This document shows positions 1 through 6,263 of a stretch of DNA of 7,589 bases, piece after piece; positions within the stretch are counted from its first letter, which is position 1, and every line of letters begins with the position of its first letter. The stretch comes from Rhodoferax sp. (GTDB lineage: Bacteria > Pseudomonadota > Gammaproteobacteria > Burkholderiales > Burkholderiaceae_C): NCBI GenBank assembly GCA_029946045.1, contig JAQSDS010000048.1:1-7589 (forward strand). The letters run 5' to 3'. Under the pieces are notes generated by a model that worked only from the letters and a program-made list of their open reading frames with translations, had not been told where the DNA came from and made no database searches. The translations under genes were made by a program, and so were the position numbers.

Positions 1-133
1 AGTGGTTGTCCATCACGTCAAAGTGCACCAGGTCGCAACCGGCGGCTTCAATGGCGCGCACTTCCTCACCCAGACGGGCAAAGTCAGCCGACAAAATACT
101 GGGAGCCAAACGCAAAATGGGGGAAGTGCTCAT
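1..133 (-). CDS. rpe: Ribulose-phosphate 3-epimerase, N-terminal 44 codons (cut by window edge)
   Basis: Only the first 44 codons are present; the gene continues beyond the left edge. The translation carries the family N-terminus [16 protein letters not shown] (residues 9-24) and the strand VHFDVMDN (36-43). In the family, the His and the first Asp of that strand (H37 and D39 here) are metal/catalytic ligands, and both are present. The enzyme interconverts ribulose-5-phosphate and xylulose-5-phosphate in the cytosol, feeding regeneration of the RuBisCO substrate and the pentose phosphate pathway. The ATG is at 133-131. The upstream AGAAAG (146-141) is only a weak ribosome site, and the same AGAAAGCC string precedes cbbY. 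It lies 55 bp downstream of cbbY on the same strand with no terminator visible between, so co-transcription is likely. The identification is firm from the motif despite truncation. Confidence 0.93.
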   Translation of the reverse strand, partial: MSTSPILRLAPSILSADFARLGEEVRAIEAAGCDLVHFDVMDNH

Positions 134-188
134 GGGGAGGCTTTCTGTAAAGTTTGAAATTCTTGAGGGTAATGCAGTTCAGCGCCAT

Positions 189-929
189 TTATCTGAAATA
201 GGCGCTGTGCCACTGGCGCAATTGCACCAGATTGACCTGACTCAAGTCCGGCACCACGCGCAATGCCCCAGTGAAATCATGGTGCGCGGTGAAAGGGTTG
301 GGTGTGACGATGGTGGCCAGCCCGGCAGCCGTAGCGGCGCGCAGCCCATTGTTCGAGTCTTCAAACGCCAGGCACTGGCTGGCAGGCAGTTGCAAGGCCG
401 CCAGCATCTGTAAATACACTTGCGGATGCGGTTTCTTGATGGGCGCCGTCGAGGCATCACCAATGGCGGAGAAATTCATGCGCCAGTCGGCACCGATGGC
501 ATGACGCAACAGGGCGGCAATATTGACCGGCGAGGTGGTGGTGGCAATGGCCAGTTGCAGCCCGGCGGCAAGCGCCTCGTCCATGAGCCTGAGCACACCG
601 GGGCGCAGGCTCACCTCGCCCTGGTTGACAGCCTGCTCATAAGCCGCTGTTTTGAGCTGGTGGATGCGGTCGATGCGGTCGGTCAAGTCCTGCGCATTGA
701 GTGCCTTGATGTCCGGATGGACCTGCTTCCAGTAATGCAGGATGCGCTCTTTTCCACCCGAAATATTGAGCAGCCCGGTATAAAGTGCTTCGTCCCAAAC
801 CCAGTCCAGACCGATTTCCCTGAAGGCATGGTTGAAGGCTGCCATGTGCGCACGCTCGGTGTCAGCCAGGGTGCCGTCCACATCAAAGATGAGGGCTTGC
901 AGCGTATTGGCGGTCGACAGCTGGGACAT
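189..929 (-). CDS. cbbY: CbbY-type HAD phosphatase (xylulose-1,5-bisphosphate phosphatase)
   Basis: A 246-residue haloacid dehalogenase-superfamily phosphatase. Motif I is FDVDGTLADTE (15-25) with nucleophile D16 and acid/base D18. The cap domain carries GGKER (58-62), characteristic of the CbbY branch rather than of Gph. Motif II is ATTTSP (129-134), motif III KKPHP (165-169), and motif IV FEDSNNGLRAA (189-199) with metal ligands E190 and D191. Known CbbY proteins dephosphorylate xylulose-1,5-bisphosphate, a misfire product that inhibits RuBisCO, giving xylulose-5-phosphate, which the downstream rpe product can use. Start choice: an in-frame ATG 16 codons upstream (977) has no ribosome site, and a promoter placed from the operator would make it nearly leaderless. 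ATG 929 has AAAGAAAG upstream and gives a family-like N-terminus. It is transcribed divergently from cbbR. Phosphoglycolate phosphatase is the alternative, but the GGKER cap argues against it. Confidence 0.88.
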   Translation of the reverse strand: MSQLSTANTLQALIFDVDGTLADTERAHMAAFNHAFREIGLDWVWDEALYTGLLNISGGKERILHYWKQVHPDIKALNAQDLTDRIDRIHQLKTAAYEQAVNQGEVSLRPGVLRLMDEALAAGLQLAIATTTSPVNIAALLRHAIGADWRMNFSAIGDASTAPIKKPHPQVYLQMLAALQLPASQCLAFEDSNNGLRAATAAGLATIVTPNPFTAHHDFTGALRVVPDLSQVNLVQLRQWHSAYFR

Positions 930-983
930 GAATGGCTTTCTTTGGGTTCGGTTGTATGGGCCACTTTTTTGCGGCATGGATTT

Positions 984-1013
984 ACTTTAATCGCCCAAAC
1001 CCATAAACTCCAA
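984..1013 (-). promoter_or_regulatory. Candidate promoter of cbbY-rpe
   Basis: On the minus strand, TTGGAG (1013-1008) and TAAAGT (989-984) are 18 bp apart. Both boxes are weak matches to the sigma-70 consensus, as expected for an activator-dependent promoter. Transcription would begin near 977, placing the dyad at 1032-1051 about 55-75 bp upstream, the usual position for a LysR-type recognition site, and giving a leader of about 48 nt to the ATG at 929. This is inference from spacing; the boxes alone would not be convincing. Confidence 0.3.
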
Positions 1014-1031
1014 TCACGTTTTATTCAATAA

Positions 1032-1051
1032 TCATCAGTAACACCTGATGA
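1032..1051. promoter_or_regulatory. Probable CbbR operator between cbbY and cbbR
   Basis: A perfect inverted repeat: TCATCAG (1032-1038), a 6-bp spacer TAACAC, and CTGATGA (1045-1051). Overlapping it are TNA-N7-TNA half-sites (TAA at 1029, TAA at 1039, TGA at 1049), the pattern described for CbbR binding. The first 18 bp match the site upstream of cbbM at 16 positions with the same spacer length. It ends only 15 bp before the cbbR ATG, which fits autorepression, and is about 100 bp upstream of the cbbY start, which fits activation of the divergent operon. The repeat and the match are seen directly; the assignment to CbbR is inferred from context. Confidence 0.7.
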
Positions 1052-1066
1052 AATCTGGAGACACCG

Positions 1067-1978
1067 ATGCGTCCCTACACCTTCAAGCAAATTCAGACTT
1101 TTATGGAAGTGGCACGCCACCGTTCGGTCTCCAAAGCGGCAGAACGCCTGTTTGTCACCCAGCCGGCGGTATCGATGCAGATCCGCCAGCTTGAAGACGC
1201 CTTTGGCCTGGCACTGATCGAGCCGATTGGACGCAACATCCAGCTCACCCACGCCGGTGAAATATTTTTGACCCACGCCACGGCGGCCATGCGTCAATTC
1301 AAGGACCTGGAAGACCAGATGGCCGAGCATGTGGGCCTGAAGCAGGGTCGCATTGAGCTGGCGGTGGTCAGCACGGCCAAATATTTTGTGCCCATGCTGC
1401 TGATGCGCTTTGGCAAGCTCAACCCCGGCATCCATGTGCAGCTCAGCATCGACAACCGGGAAAACGTGCTGGGCCTGCTGGCGCGCAGCGAGGCCGACCT
1501 GGTGGTCATGGGCCGCACGCCCAGCCACCTCGACTGCGAAGCCACCGTGTTTGCCACCAACCCGCTGGCCATGGTGGCCGCGCCCGACCATCCCCTGGTG
1601 CGGCGCAAAAACCTGCCGTTCAGTGCCCTGGCCGATTACAAATTTTTAGTGCGCGAGGAAGGTTCCGGCACGCGGGCCGCCATGCAGCGCCTGTTCGAGG
1701 AAAACAAGACGCCCCTGCAAGTGGTGATGGCCATGCCCAGCAACGAGACCATCAAGCAAGCGGTGATGGCCGGCATGGGCCTGAGCTTTTTGTCGATGCG
1801 CACGGTGCGCCACGAGCTTGCCAGCGGCCACCTGGCGCTGCTCGATGTGCAAGGCTTGCCACAAATCAACCACTGGTATGTGACGCACCTGCGCAGCAAG
1901 AAGCTGTCCCCCGCTGCGCTGGCCTTCAAGGAATTCCTGATCGAGCAAGGCGGGGCCTTGATGGACACCTGGAGTTAG
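1067..1978 (+). CDS. cbbR: LysR-type regulator of the CO2-fixation genes, CbbR
   Basis: A 303-residue LysR-family regulator, the standard length. The N-terminal winged helix-turn-helix covers about residues 3-62, with the recognition region SVSKAAERLFVTQPAVSMQI (20-39). A linker helix leads to the periplasmic-binding-like effector domain (about 92-295), containing IELAVVSTAKYFVPMLL and the segment ENVLGLLARSEADLVVMGR typical of CbbR. Family members bind DNA as tetramers and respond to Calvin-cycle metabolites to activate cbb promoters. The ATG at 1067 is preceded by TGGAG (1056-1060) at good spacing. It sits divergent to cbbY, with a dyad immediately upstream that recurs before cbbM, supporting CbbR over another LysR protein. 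It is unusual that two unrelated genes (mscS, parA) separate it from cbbM, whereas cbbR is often directly divergent from RuBisCO. The effector cannot be read from sequence. Confidence 0.92.
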   Translation: MRPYTFKQIQTFMEVARHRSVSKAAERLFVTQPAVSMQIRQLEDAFGLALIEPIGRNIQLTHAGEIFLTHATAAMRQFKDLEDQMAEHVGLKQGRIELAVVSTAKYFVPMLLMRFGKLNPGIHVQLSIDNRENVLGLLARSEADLVVMGRTPSHLDCEATVFATNPLAMVAAPDHPLVRRKNLPFSALADYKFLVREEGSGTRAAMQRLFEENKTPLQVVMAMPSNETIKQAVMAGMGLSFLSMRTVRHELASGHLALLDVQGLPQINHWYVTHLRSKKLSPAALAFKEFLIEQGGALMDTWS

Positions 1979-2007
1979 CCAGACGCAGCCTCAAACTGCA
2001 TCTTGAC

Positions 2008-2029
2008 GACTGCTCATTGCAGTTCTTTT
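2008..2029 (+). terminator. Intrinsic terminator of cbbR
   Basis: Just after the cbbR stop, ACTGC (2009-2013), a 5-nt loop TCATT and GCAGT (2019-2023) form a short stem, extendable by a G-T pair at 2008/2024, followed by CTTTTA (T-run 2026-2029). An alternative wider stem pairs AACTGCA (1994-2000) with TGCAGTT (2018-2024). The stem is modest, so termination may be partial. It overlaps the mscS stop codon, so the convergent genes share this junction. No T-run follows the hairpin in the mscS direction. Confidence 0.6.
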
Positions 2030-3689
2030 AACGCTCATCCGGGCCGACCGCCGGGGCTGCGTACCACTGATCTGGCGGCACCACCTTGGGTTCGGCGGGA
2101 TCGGCAATGTACTGCGGCGACATGATTTGCACACCGTGCTCGTTGAACACGTCCTGAATGTTGGCGTGTAAGGCGCTCAGCACCAAGGCGCGCGGGCGCG
2201 GTTCCGAGGGTACGGCCACGCACACCAGCCGGTACTGCGGGTACCAGTCGTTCAAGGCGGTTTGAAACACCTGCGGCGCAGGCTCGGACAGCACACCGGG
2301 CGTGCGCCGGGCGGCGTCGATCAGCATGGCGTGCACCTGGCGCCACGGTGTGTCGTAGCCAATGGTGACCTGGGTGTCGAGCGAATATCCGCGGCCCTTG
2401 ACGTTGCGGGAGTAATTTTTAGTGGTGGCATTGAGTACCGCCGAGTTGGACAGCGTCAGCTCTTCGCCCATGCCGGTGCGAATGCGCGTGAAAAACATGC
2501 CCAGGTCAGCCACCGTGCCTTCATGTTCGCCCAGGCGCACGTATTCCCCCTGACGAAAGACGCGGCCATAGGTCAGGATCAAGCCGCTGGCGGCCTGCCC
2601 CACCAGATTGGACGCCCCCAGCGAGATCATCAGGCCCAGCAGCACCGACAGACCCTGAAACGCCTGTGTGTGGGAACCCGGCAAATAAGGGTAGGCCATG
2701 GCCAGCGCAAACAGCCAGACCACGATCTTGAAGATGCGCCTGGTTGGGTCCGCCACCTCAGCATCGAGCCATTGCAACTGGATCTCGCCGCGGCCGACAC
2801 GGTTAAAAAACCGGTCCATCGCATGGGTGGCCAGGCGCGTCAGGTAAAAAATCACCAGTGCGGTAAAAAGGCCTGGCAGTGCGGCCGCCACGGCGCTGCC
2901 CATGCTGGCAGACAGGTCCCACAAAAAATCGTTAAGCAGTTCGCCCCAGCGGCGTGTGTAGGCAAAACTGGCCAGCACCTGACTGAGCCATTCATAGGCG
3001 ATGACAAACATCAGCACACGGTATAACCCGGTCAGCGTGGCCTGTGCCGCGCGCACCACCCGCCGCGTGTGCAGAAACTGGACACCCCCCACTTGCAAGC
3101 GTTCCACATGGGCATGCAACACCGCCGCCAGCCATTGGCCCAGGGCGCGCCGCCCACGCACCAGCAACCAGGCCAGCCCACCTGCCACCAGCGTGGCCAG
3201 CGTCGCCTGCCCAAGGGATCGCAAAAAACCATTCAGGCTGCGGCTTTCGCGACTGGCGTCAATGCTCTGTTGCAGCGCCACGGTGGCACGCTGGGCGATG
3301 GCCTCCAGCGTCTCGTTGTTGAGCTTGTCCACATCGTCTGGCGTGATAAAAAACGCGGTGGCGCCGTCAATTTGCAGCATGACCCCGGCGGATTCCGCCT
3401 TTTGAGTGACCTTGTGCGCACCAGGCTGGTCCAGCAGTTCGTTGATGCGCGTCTGCGCCCGGCGCGCCCGGTCTGAGGCCGACACGTCGTAGAGCGTGCC
3501 GCGCAGCACCGCAATGTCACGGTTGAAATGACGCACCGGGCCCTCGGAAGCGACCTGGGCCAGGTTCTGATTGGCTGCAGGCGCCGGCACCAGGGGCTGC
3601 GCCAAAAGTGGCAGGCACGTACCCAGAGCCAGCAGCAGAGCGCTCAGAAATTTGAACAAAACCAGGCTACCGCGTGACACGTTGTGCAT
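2028..3689 (-). CDS. MscS-family mechanosensitive ion channel with periplasmic N-terminal region
   Basis: A 553-residue inner-membrane protein. Residues 1-30 look like a signal peptide or signal anchor (hydrophobic core LVLFKFLSALLLALGTCL, possible cleavage after LLA30). Residues 31-150 are soluble and presumably periplasmic. Hydrophobic segments follow at about 157-177, 219-243, 265-288, 320-337 and 346-375. The last is the MscS pore helix (LLGLMISLGASNLVGQAASG, 350-369), leading into the conserved beta domain (GEYVRLGEHEGTVADLGMFF, 381-400) and the C-terminal alpha/beta domain. MscS channels open under membrane tension to release solutes; some relatives conduct small anions. It is larger than E. 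coli MscS (286 aa), resembling the medium-size YbdG/YnaI-type members in carrying extra membrane helices. It follows parA by 18 bp with a poor ribosome site, suggesting translational coupling. Whether it serves osmotic protection or carbon metabolism cannot be told from sequence. Confidence 0.9.
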   Translation of the reverse strand: MHNVSRGSLVLFKFLSALLLALGTCLPLLAQPLVPAPAANQNLAQVASEGPVRHFNRDIAVLRGTLYDVSASDRARRAQTRINELLDQPGAHKVTQKAESAGVMLQIDGATAFFITPDDVDKLNNETLEAIAQRATVALQQSIDASRESRSLNGFLRSLGQATLATLVAGGLAWLLVRGRRALGQWLAAVLHAHVERLQVGGVQFLHTRRVVRAAQATLTGLYRVLMFVIAYEWLSQVLASFAYTRRWGELLNDFLWDLSASMGSAVAAALPGLFTALVIFYLTRLATHAMDRFFNRVGRGEIQLQWLDAEVADPTRRIFKIVVWLFALAMAYPYLPGSHTQAFQGLSVLLGLMISLGASNLVGQAASGLILTYGRVFRQGEYVRLGEHEGTVADLGMFFTRIRTGMGEELTLSNSAVLNATTKNYSRNVKGRGYSLDTQVTIGYDTPWRQVHAMLIDAARRTPGVLSEPAPQVFQTALNDWYPQYRLVCVAVPSEPRPRALVLSALHANIQDVFNEHGVQIMSPQYIADPAEPKVVPPDQWYAAPAVGPDER

Positions 3690-3707
3690 GGAAGTGACTC
3701 AAGCCGA

Positions 3708-4475
3708 TCAGGCCCGCAAGCCGTCGTGCAACTCCACCAGCGCCAGCGTAATTTTGTGGTTGGGGTCGAGATGGATCATGGGCAGCGACTGCTCGTGTGA
3801 CTCGCGAATGCGCACCGACGAAGGCAAATACGGTTGCAGCACCGGCAGGCCTTCTTCGATGAGTTCAGCCACCATGCGCTGAGGCAGGTTGGCACGGGCC
3901 TGGAACTGGTTCACCACAATGCCATCGATCTGCAGCCCGGGGTTGTGGTCGGCCCGGATTTCCTGCACGTTTTCCATCAACGCATAGAGCGCCTGGCGTG
4001 AGAAGCTGTCGCAATCAAACGGGATCAGGCAGCCGCTGGCACCAATCAGCGCGGCCCGGGTAAAGAAGTTCAGCGCCGGGGGCGTGTCGATGTAAATGCG
4101 TTCATAGGTTTCTGCCAGTTGCACCAGCGCTTCGCGCAATTTATAGATTTTCTGGCGCGACTCGAGCTTGACCAGCAACTCGTTGAGCGCTGGGCTGGAG
4201 GGCATCACATCGAGGTTTTCAAACGGCGTCTCGACGACAAAATCGGTGGCAGGCACGGGGCGAAAGCTGTAGCTCAAGCTTTGTTCAAAAAAACCCGCCA
4301 CACTGGGCTGCCCGTCGGTGGCCGTGTCGCCCAGCAGATAACTGGTGGAGTTGCCCTGCGGATCGAGGTCGATGACCAGGGTGCGCAAACCCTGGCTGGC
4401 ACTGATGGCCGCCAGATTGCAGGTAATGGTGGACTTGCCCACCCCCCCTTTTTGATTGAACACAACAATCGGCAT
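3708..4475 (-). CDS. ParA/MinD-family P-loop ATPase (orphan, no ParB partner in view)
   Basis: A 255-residue ParA-family ATPase. The deviant Walker A motif is KGGVGKST (9-16) with signature lysine K9 and P-loop K14. Walker A' is DLDPQGN (36-42) and Walker B is IYIDTPP (127-133). There is no N-terminal helix-turn-helix, so it is the short form, like chromosome-type ParA, Soj and the carboxysome-positioning McdA. Family members bind DNA as ATP dimers and move cargo along the nucleoid with a ParB-like activator; none is encoded in the window. The start is secure: AAAGGAGTT (4490-4482 region) is the best ribosome site seen here, 7 nt from the ATG at 4475. Downstream is mscS, 18 bp away. It is divergent from cbbM across a shared 208-bp control region. 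Annotation as cobyrinate diamide synthase would be a domain-level misnomer. Cargo and role are unknown. Confidence 0.88.
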   Translation of the reverse strand: MPIVVFNQKGGVGKSTITCNLAAISASQGLRTLVIDLDPQGNSTSYLLGDTATDGQPSVAGFFEQSLSYSFRPVPATDFVVETPFENLDVMPSSPALNELLVKLESRQKIYKLREALVQLAETYERIYIDTPPALNFFTRAALIGASGCLIPFDCDSFSRQALYALMENVQEIRADHNPGLQIDGIVVNQFQARANLPQRMVAELIEEGLPVLQPYLPSSVRIRESHEQSLPMIHLDPNHKITLALVELHDGLRA

Positions 4476-4571
4476 GAATCAACTCCTTTGAGGCAACTGA
4501 ACAGTCAAGGTGAATAAGCGCCATTGTCCGTGACTTTGCTTGTCAAACCGGCCCCAGAGTCATCACGAAAT

Positions 4572-4589
4572 TCATCAGTAAAAACTGAT
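4572..4589. promoter_or_regulatory. Probable CbbR operator upstream of cbbM
   Basis: ATCAG (4574-4578), the spacer TAAAAA and CTGAT (4585-4589) form a perfect inverted repeat inside an 18-bp stretch that matches the cbbR/cbbY site at 16 positions; the first 10 bases, TCATCAGTAA, are identical. TNA-N7-TNA occurs at the same offset (TAA 4579, TTA 4589). Relative to the start site predicted from the promoter boxes (about 4646) it spans about -74 to -57, where LysR-type regulators place their recognition site. It could also act on parA, which is transcribed the other way. Confidence 0.72.
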
Positions 4590-4606
4590 TACAAAATCAA
4601 TTTATT

Positions 4607-4639
4607 TGAATTTTCATGATGAATAAGCCTGCCTATAGT
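4607..4639 (+). promoter_or_regulatory. Predicted cbbM promoter with CbbR activation half-site
   Basis: TTTTCA (4611-4616) and TATAGT (4634-4639) are separated by 17 bp, giving a predicted start near 4646 and a leader of about 38 nt. Overlapping the -35 box are TGA-N7-TGA (4607-4619) and the perfect palindrome TTCATGATGAA (4613-4623). These are good candidates for the second, activation-type LysR contact next to the operator at 4572-4589. The region is strikingly AT-rich for this locus. The boxes are seen; the start site and the role of the half-site are inferred. Confidence 0.55.
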
Positions 4640-4683
4640 TCAAGCCATCGCCACCCATCGTTATCAACAGCAGGAGACACACC

Positions 4684-6066
4684 ATGGATCAATCGAATCG
4701 CTACGCTGACCTGAGCCTCAAGGAAGAAGACCTCATTGCCGGCGGCAAGCACATCCTTGTTGCCTACAAGATGAAGCCCAAACCCGGCTTTGGCAGCTAC
4801 CTGGCATGCGCAGCGCACTTTGCCGCCGAGTCATCCACCGGCACCAACGTCGAAGTCTCCACCACCGACGATTTCACCCGTGGCCTGGATGCGCTGGTGT
4901 ACTACATTGACGAAGCCACGGAAGACATGCGTATTGCGTACCCGATCGACCTGTTTGACCGCAACATGACCGACGGCCGCATGATGATGGTGTCGTTTCT
5001 GACCCTGGTGATCGGCAACAACCAGGGCATGGGCGACATCAAACACGCCAAAATTCACGACTTTTACATGCCACCGCGCGCCATCCAGTTGTTCGATGGC
5101 CCGTCCAAAGACATCTCGGACATGTGGCGCGTGCTGGGGCGCCCCATCAAGGACGGTGGCTACATTGCCGGCACCATCATCAAGCCAAAACTTGGCCTGC
5201 GCCCCGAACCTTTCGCGGCTGCGGCCTACCAGTTCTGGCTGGGTGGCGACTTCATCAAAAACGACGAACCCCAAGGCAACCAGGTGTTCTGCCCGGCCAA
5301 AAAGGTGTACCCGATGGTTTACGACGCCATGAAGCGCGCCATGGACGAAACCGGCCAAGCCAAGCTGTTCTCAGCCAACATCACCGCCGACGACCATTAC
5401 GAAATGCTGGCCCGCGCTGACTTTATTCTGGAAGCCTTTGGCCCGGATGCAGACAAGGTGGCGTTCCTGGTCGACGGTTTTGTCGGCGGCCCCGGCATGA
5501 TCACCACCGCACGTCGCCAGTACCCCAACCAGTACCTGCACTACCACCGTGCCGGTCACGGCATGATCACATCGCCCAGCGCCAAACGCGGCTACACCGC
5601 CTTTGTGCTGGCCAAGATCTCCCGCCTGCAAGGAGCCTCAGGCATCCACGTCGGCACCATGGGCTACGGCAAGATGGAAGGCGAGAACGACGACCGCATG
5701 ATCGCCTACATGATCGAGCGTGACGAGTGCCAGGGTCCGGTCTATTTTCAGAAGTGGTACGGCATGAAGCCCACCACCCCGATCATCTCGGGCGGCATGA
5801 ACGCGCTGCGTCTGCCTGGCTTCTTCCAGAACCTGGGCCACGGCAATGTGATCAACACCTCTGGTGGCGGCTCTTATGGCCACATTGACTCGCCCGCCGC
5901 CGGTGCCATTTCTCTGCGCCAGTCGTACGAGTGCTGGAAGTCGGGTGCTGACCCGATCGAGTTTGCCAAGGAGCACAAGGAATTTGCCCGTGCCTTTGAG
6001 TCGTTCCCGGGGGATGCCGACAAGCTGTTCCCGGGCTGGCGCGAAAAGTTGGGCGTGCACAAGTAA
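4684..6066 (+). CDS. cbbM: Form II ribulose-1,5-bisphosphate carboxylase/oxygenase
   Basis: A 460-residue form II RuBisCO large subunit, full length for the class, which functions as L2 or (L2)n without small subunits. It carboxylates ribulose-1,5-bisphosphate to two 3-phosphoglycerates in the cytosol. Active-site residues are intact, each one position later than in the Rhodospirillum rubrum enzyme: E49, N112, K167 and K169 in [10 protein letters not shown], carbamylated K192 with metal ligands D194 and E195 in [14 protein letters not shown]288 and R289, H322, the mobile-loop K330 in [11 protein letters not shown], and S369 in ISGGMN. AGGAG (4672-4676) lies 7 nt before the ATG. It is preceded by a CbbR-type operator and promoter and followed, after a 357-bp structured gap, by the activase genes cbbQ and cbbO. 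Form II enzymes have low CO2/O2 specificity and suit low-oxygen or high-CO2 conditions. No carboxysome gene is in view. Confidence 0.98.
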   Translation: MDQSNRYADLSLKEEDLIAGGKHILVAYKMKPKPGFGSYLACAAHFAAESSTGTNVEVSTTDDFTRGLDALVYYIDEATEDMRIAYPIDLFDRNMTDGRMMMVSFLTLVIGNNQGMGDIKHAKIHDFYMPPRAIQLFDGPSKDISDMWRVLGRPIKDGGYIAGTIIKPKLGLRPEPFAAAAYQFWLGGDFIKNDEPQGNQVFCPAKKVYPMVYDAMKRAMDETGQAKLFSANITADDHYEMLARADFILEAFGPDADKVAFLVDGFVGGPGMITTARRQYPNQYLHYHRAGHGMITSPSAKRGYTAFVLAKISRLQGASGIHVGTMGYGKMEGENDDRMIAYMIERDECQGPVYFQKWYGMKPTTPIISGGMNALRLPGFFQNLGHGNVINTSGGGSYGHIDSPAAGAISLRQSYECWKSGADPIEFAKEHKEFARAFESFPGDADKLFPGWREKLGVHK

Positions 6067-6108
6067 GCTGCATTTGGGACCGGGGCAGGGAGAGTTAGCT
6101 TTTGCGGG

Positions 6109-6218
6109 AGGCTCGGGGCGGCAGGGTGCCCTGCGCCGCTCGTGTCCCCCGCAATGGCCTCACGGCCAATGCTTCCTCCTTGACCTCGCTTTGCAGGGTA
6201 CCCTGCCACCCCGAGCTT
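6109..6218 (+). repeat. Structured repeat element, copy A
   Basis: A long imperfect hairpin. The outer arms 6111-6134 and 6193-6216 pair at 22 of 24 positions plus one G-T, with one C-A mismatch; a G-T and an A-T pair extend it to 6109/6218. After a 2-nt linker on each side comes a large internal loop of conserved sequence, CGCTCGTGTCCCCCG (6137-6151) on the left and TCCTCCTTGACCTCGCT (6174-6190) on the right. An apical hairpin closes it, with 9-bp stem 6151-6159/6164-6172, one mismatch and loop TCAC. The core sequences recur exactly, inverted, in copy B. It could act in the cbbM transcript as a 3' stabiliser or attenuator, or be a mobile palindromic repeat. Confidence 0.85.
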
Positions 6219-6263
6219 GTGACGCTTTTTAATGTCCTGCAACAGAATGCGCGTCACTACGCA

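Noticed and set aside
420..1031. 203-codon open frame on the plus strand across the cbbY region
   Set aside because: It lies antisense to cbbY, whose HAD motifs are intact; its translation shows no family features.
2262..3026. 254-codon open frame on the plus strand inside mscS
   Set aside because: Antisense shadow of a GC-rich gene; the minus-strand MscS reading has clear membrane helices and pore motif.
4285..4524. Open frame over the parA start resembling an alternative N-terminus
   Set aside because: It is frame-shifted relative to the intact Walker A reading, and the perfect AGGAG-preceded ATG at 4475 explains the gene start.
6216..6230. Copy A stem plus TTTTT as a classical intrinsic terminator of cbbM
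   Set aside because: The T-run starts seven nucleotides after the stem base, too far for a canonical terminator; noted only as possible weak termination.
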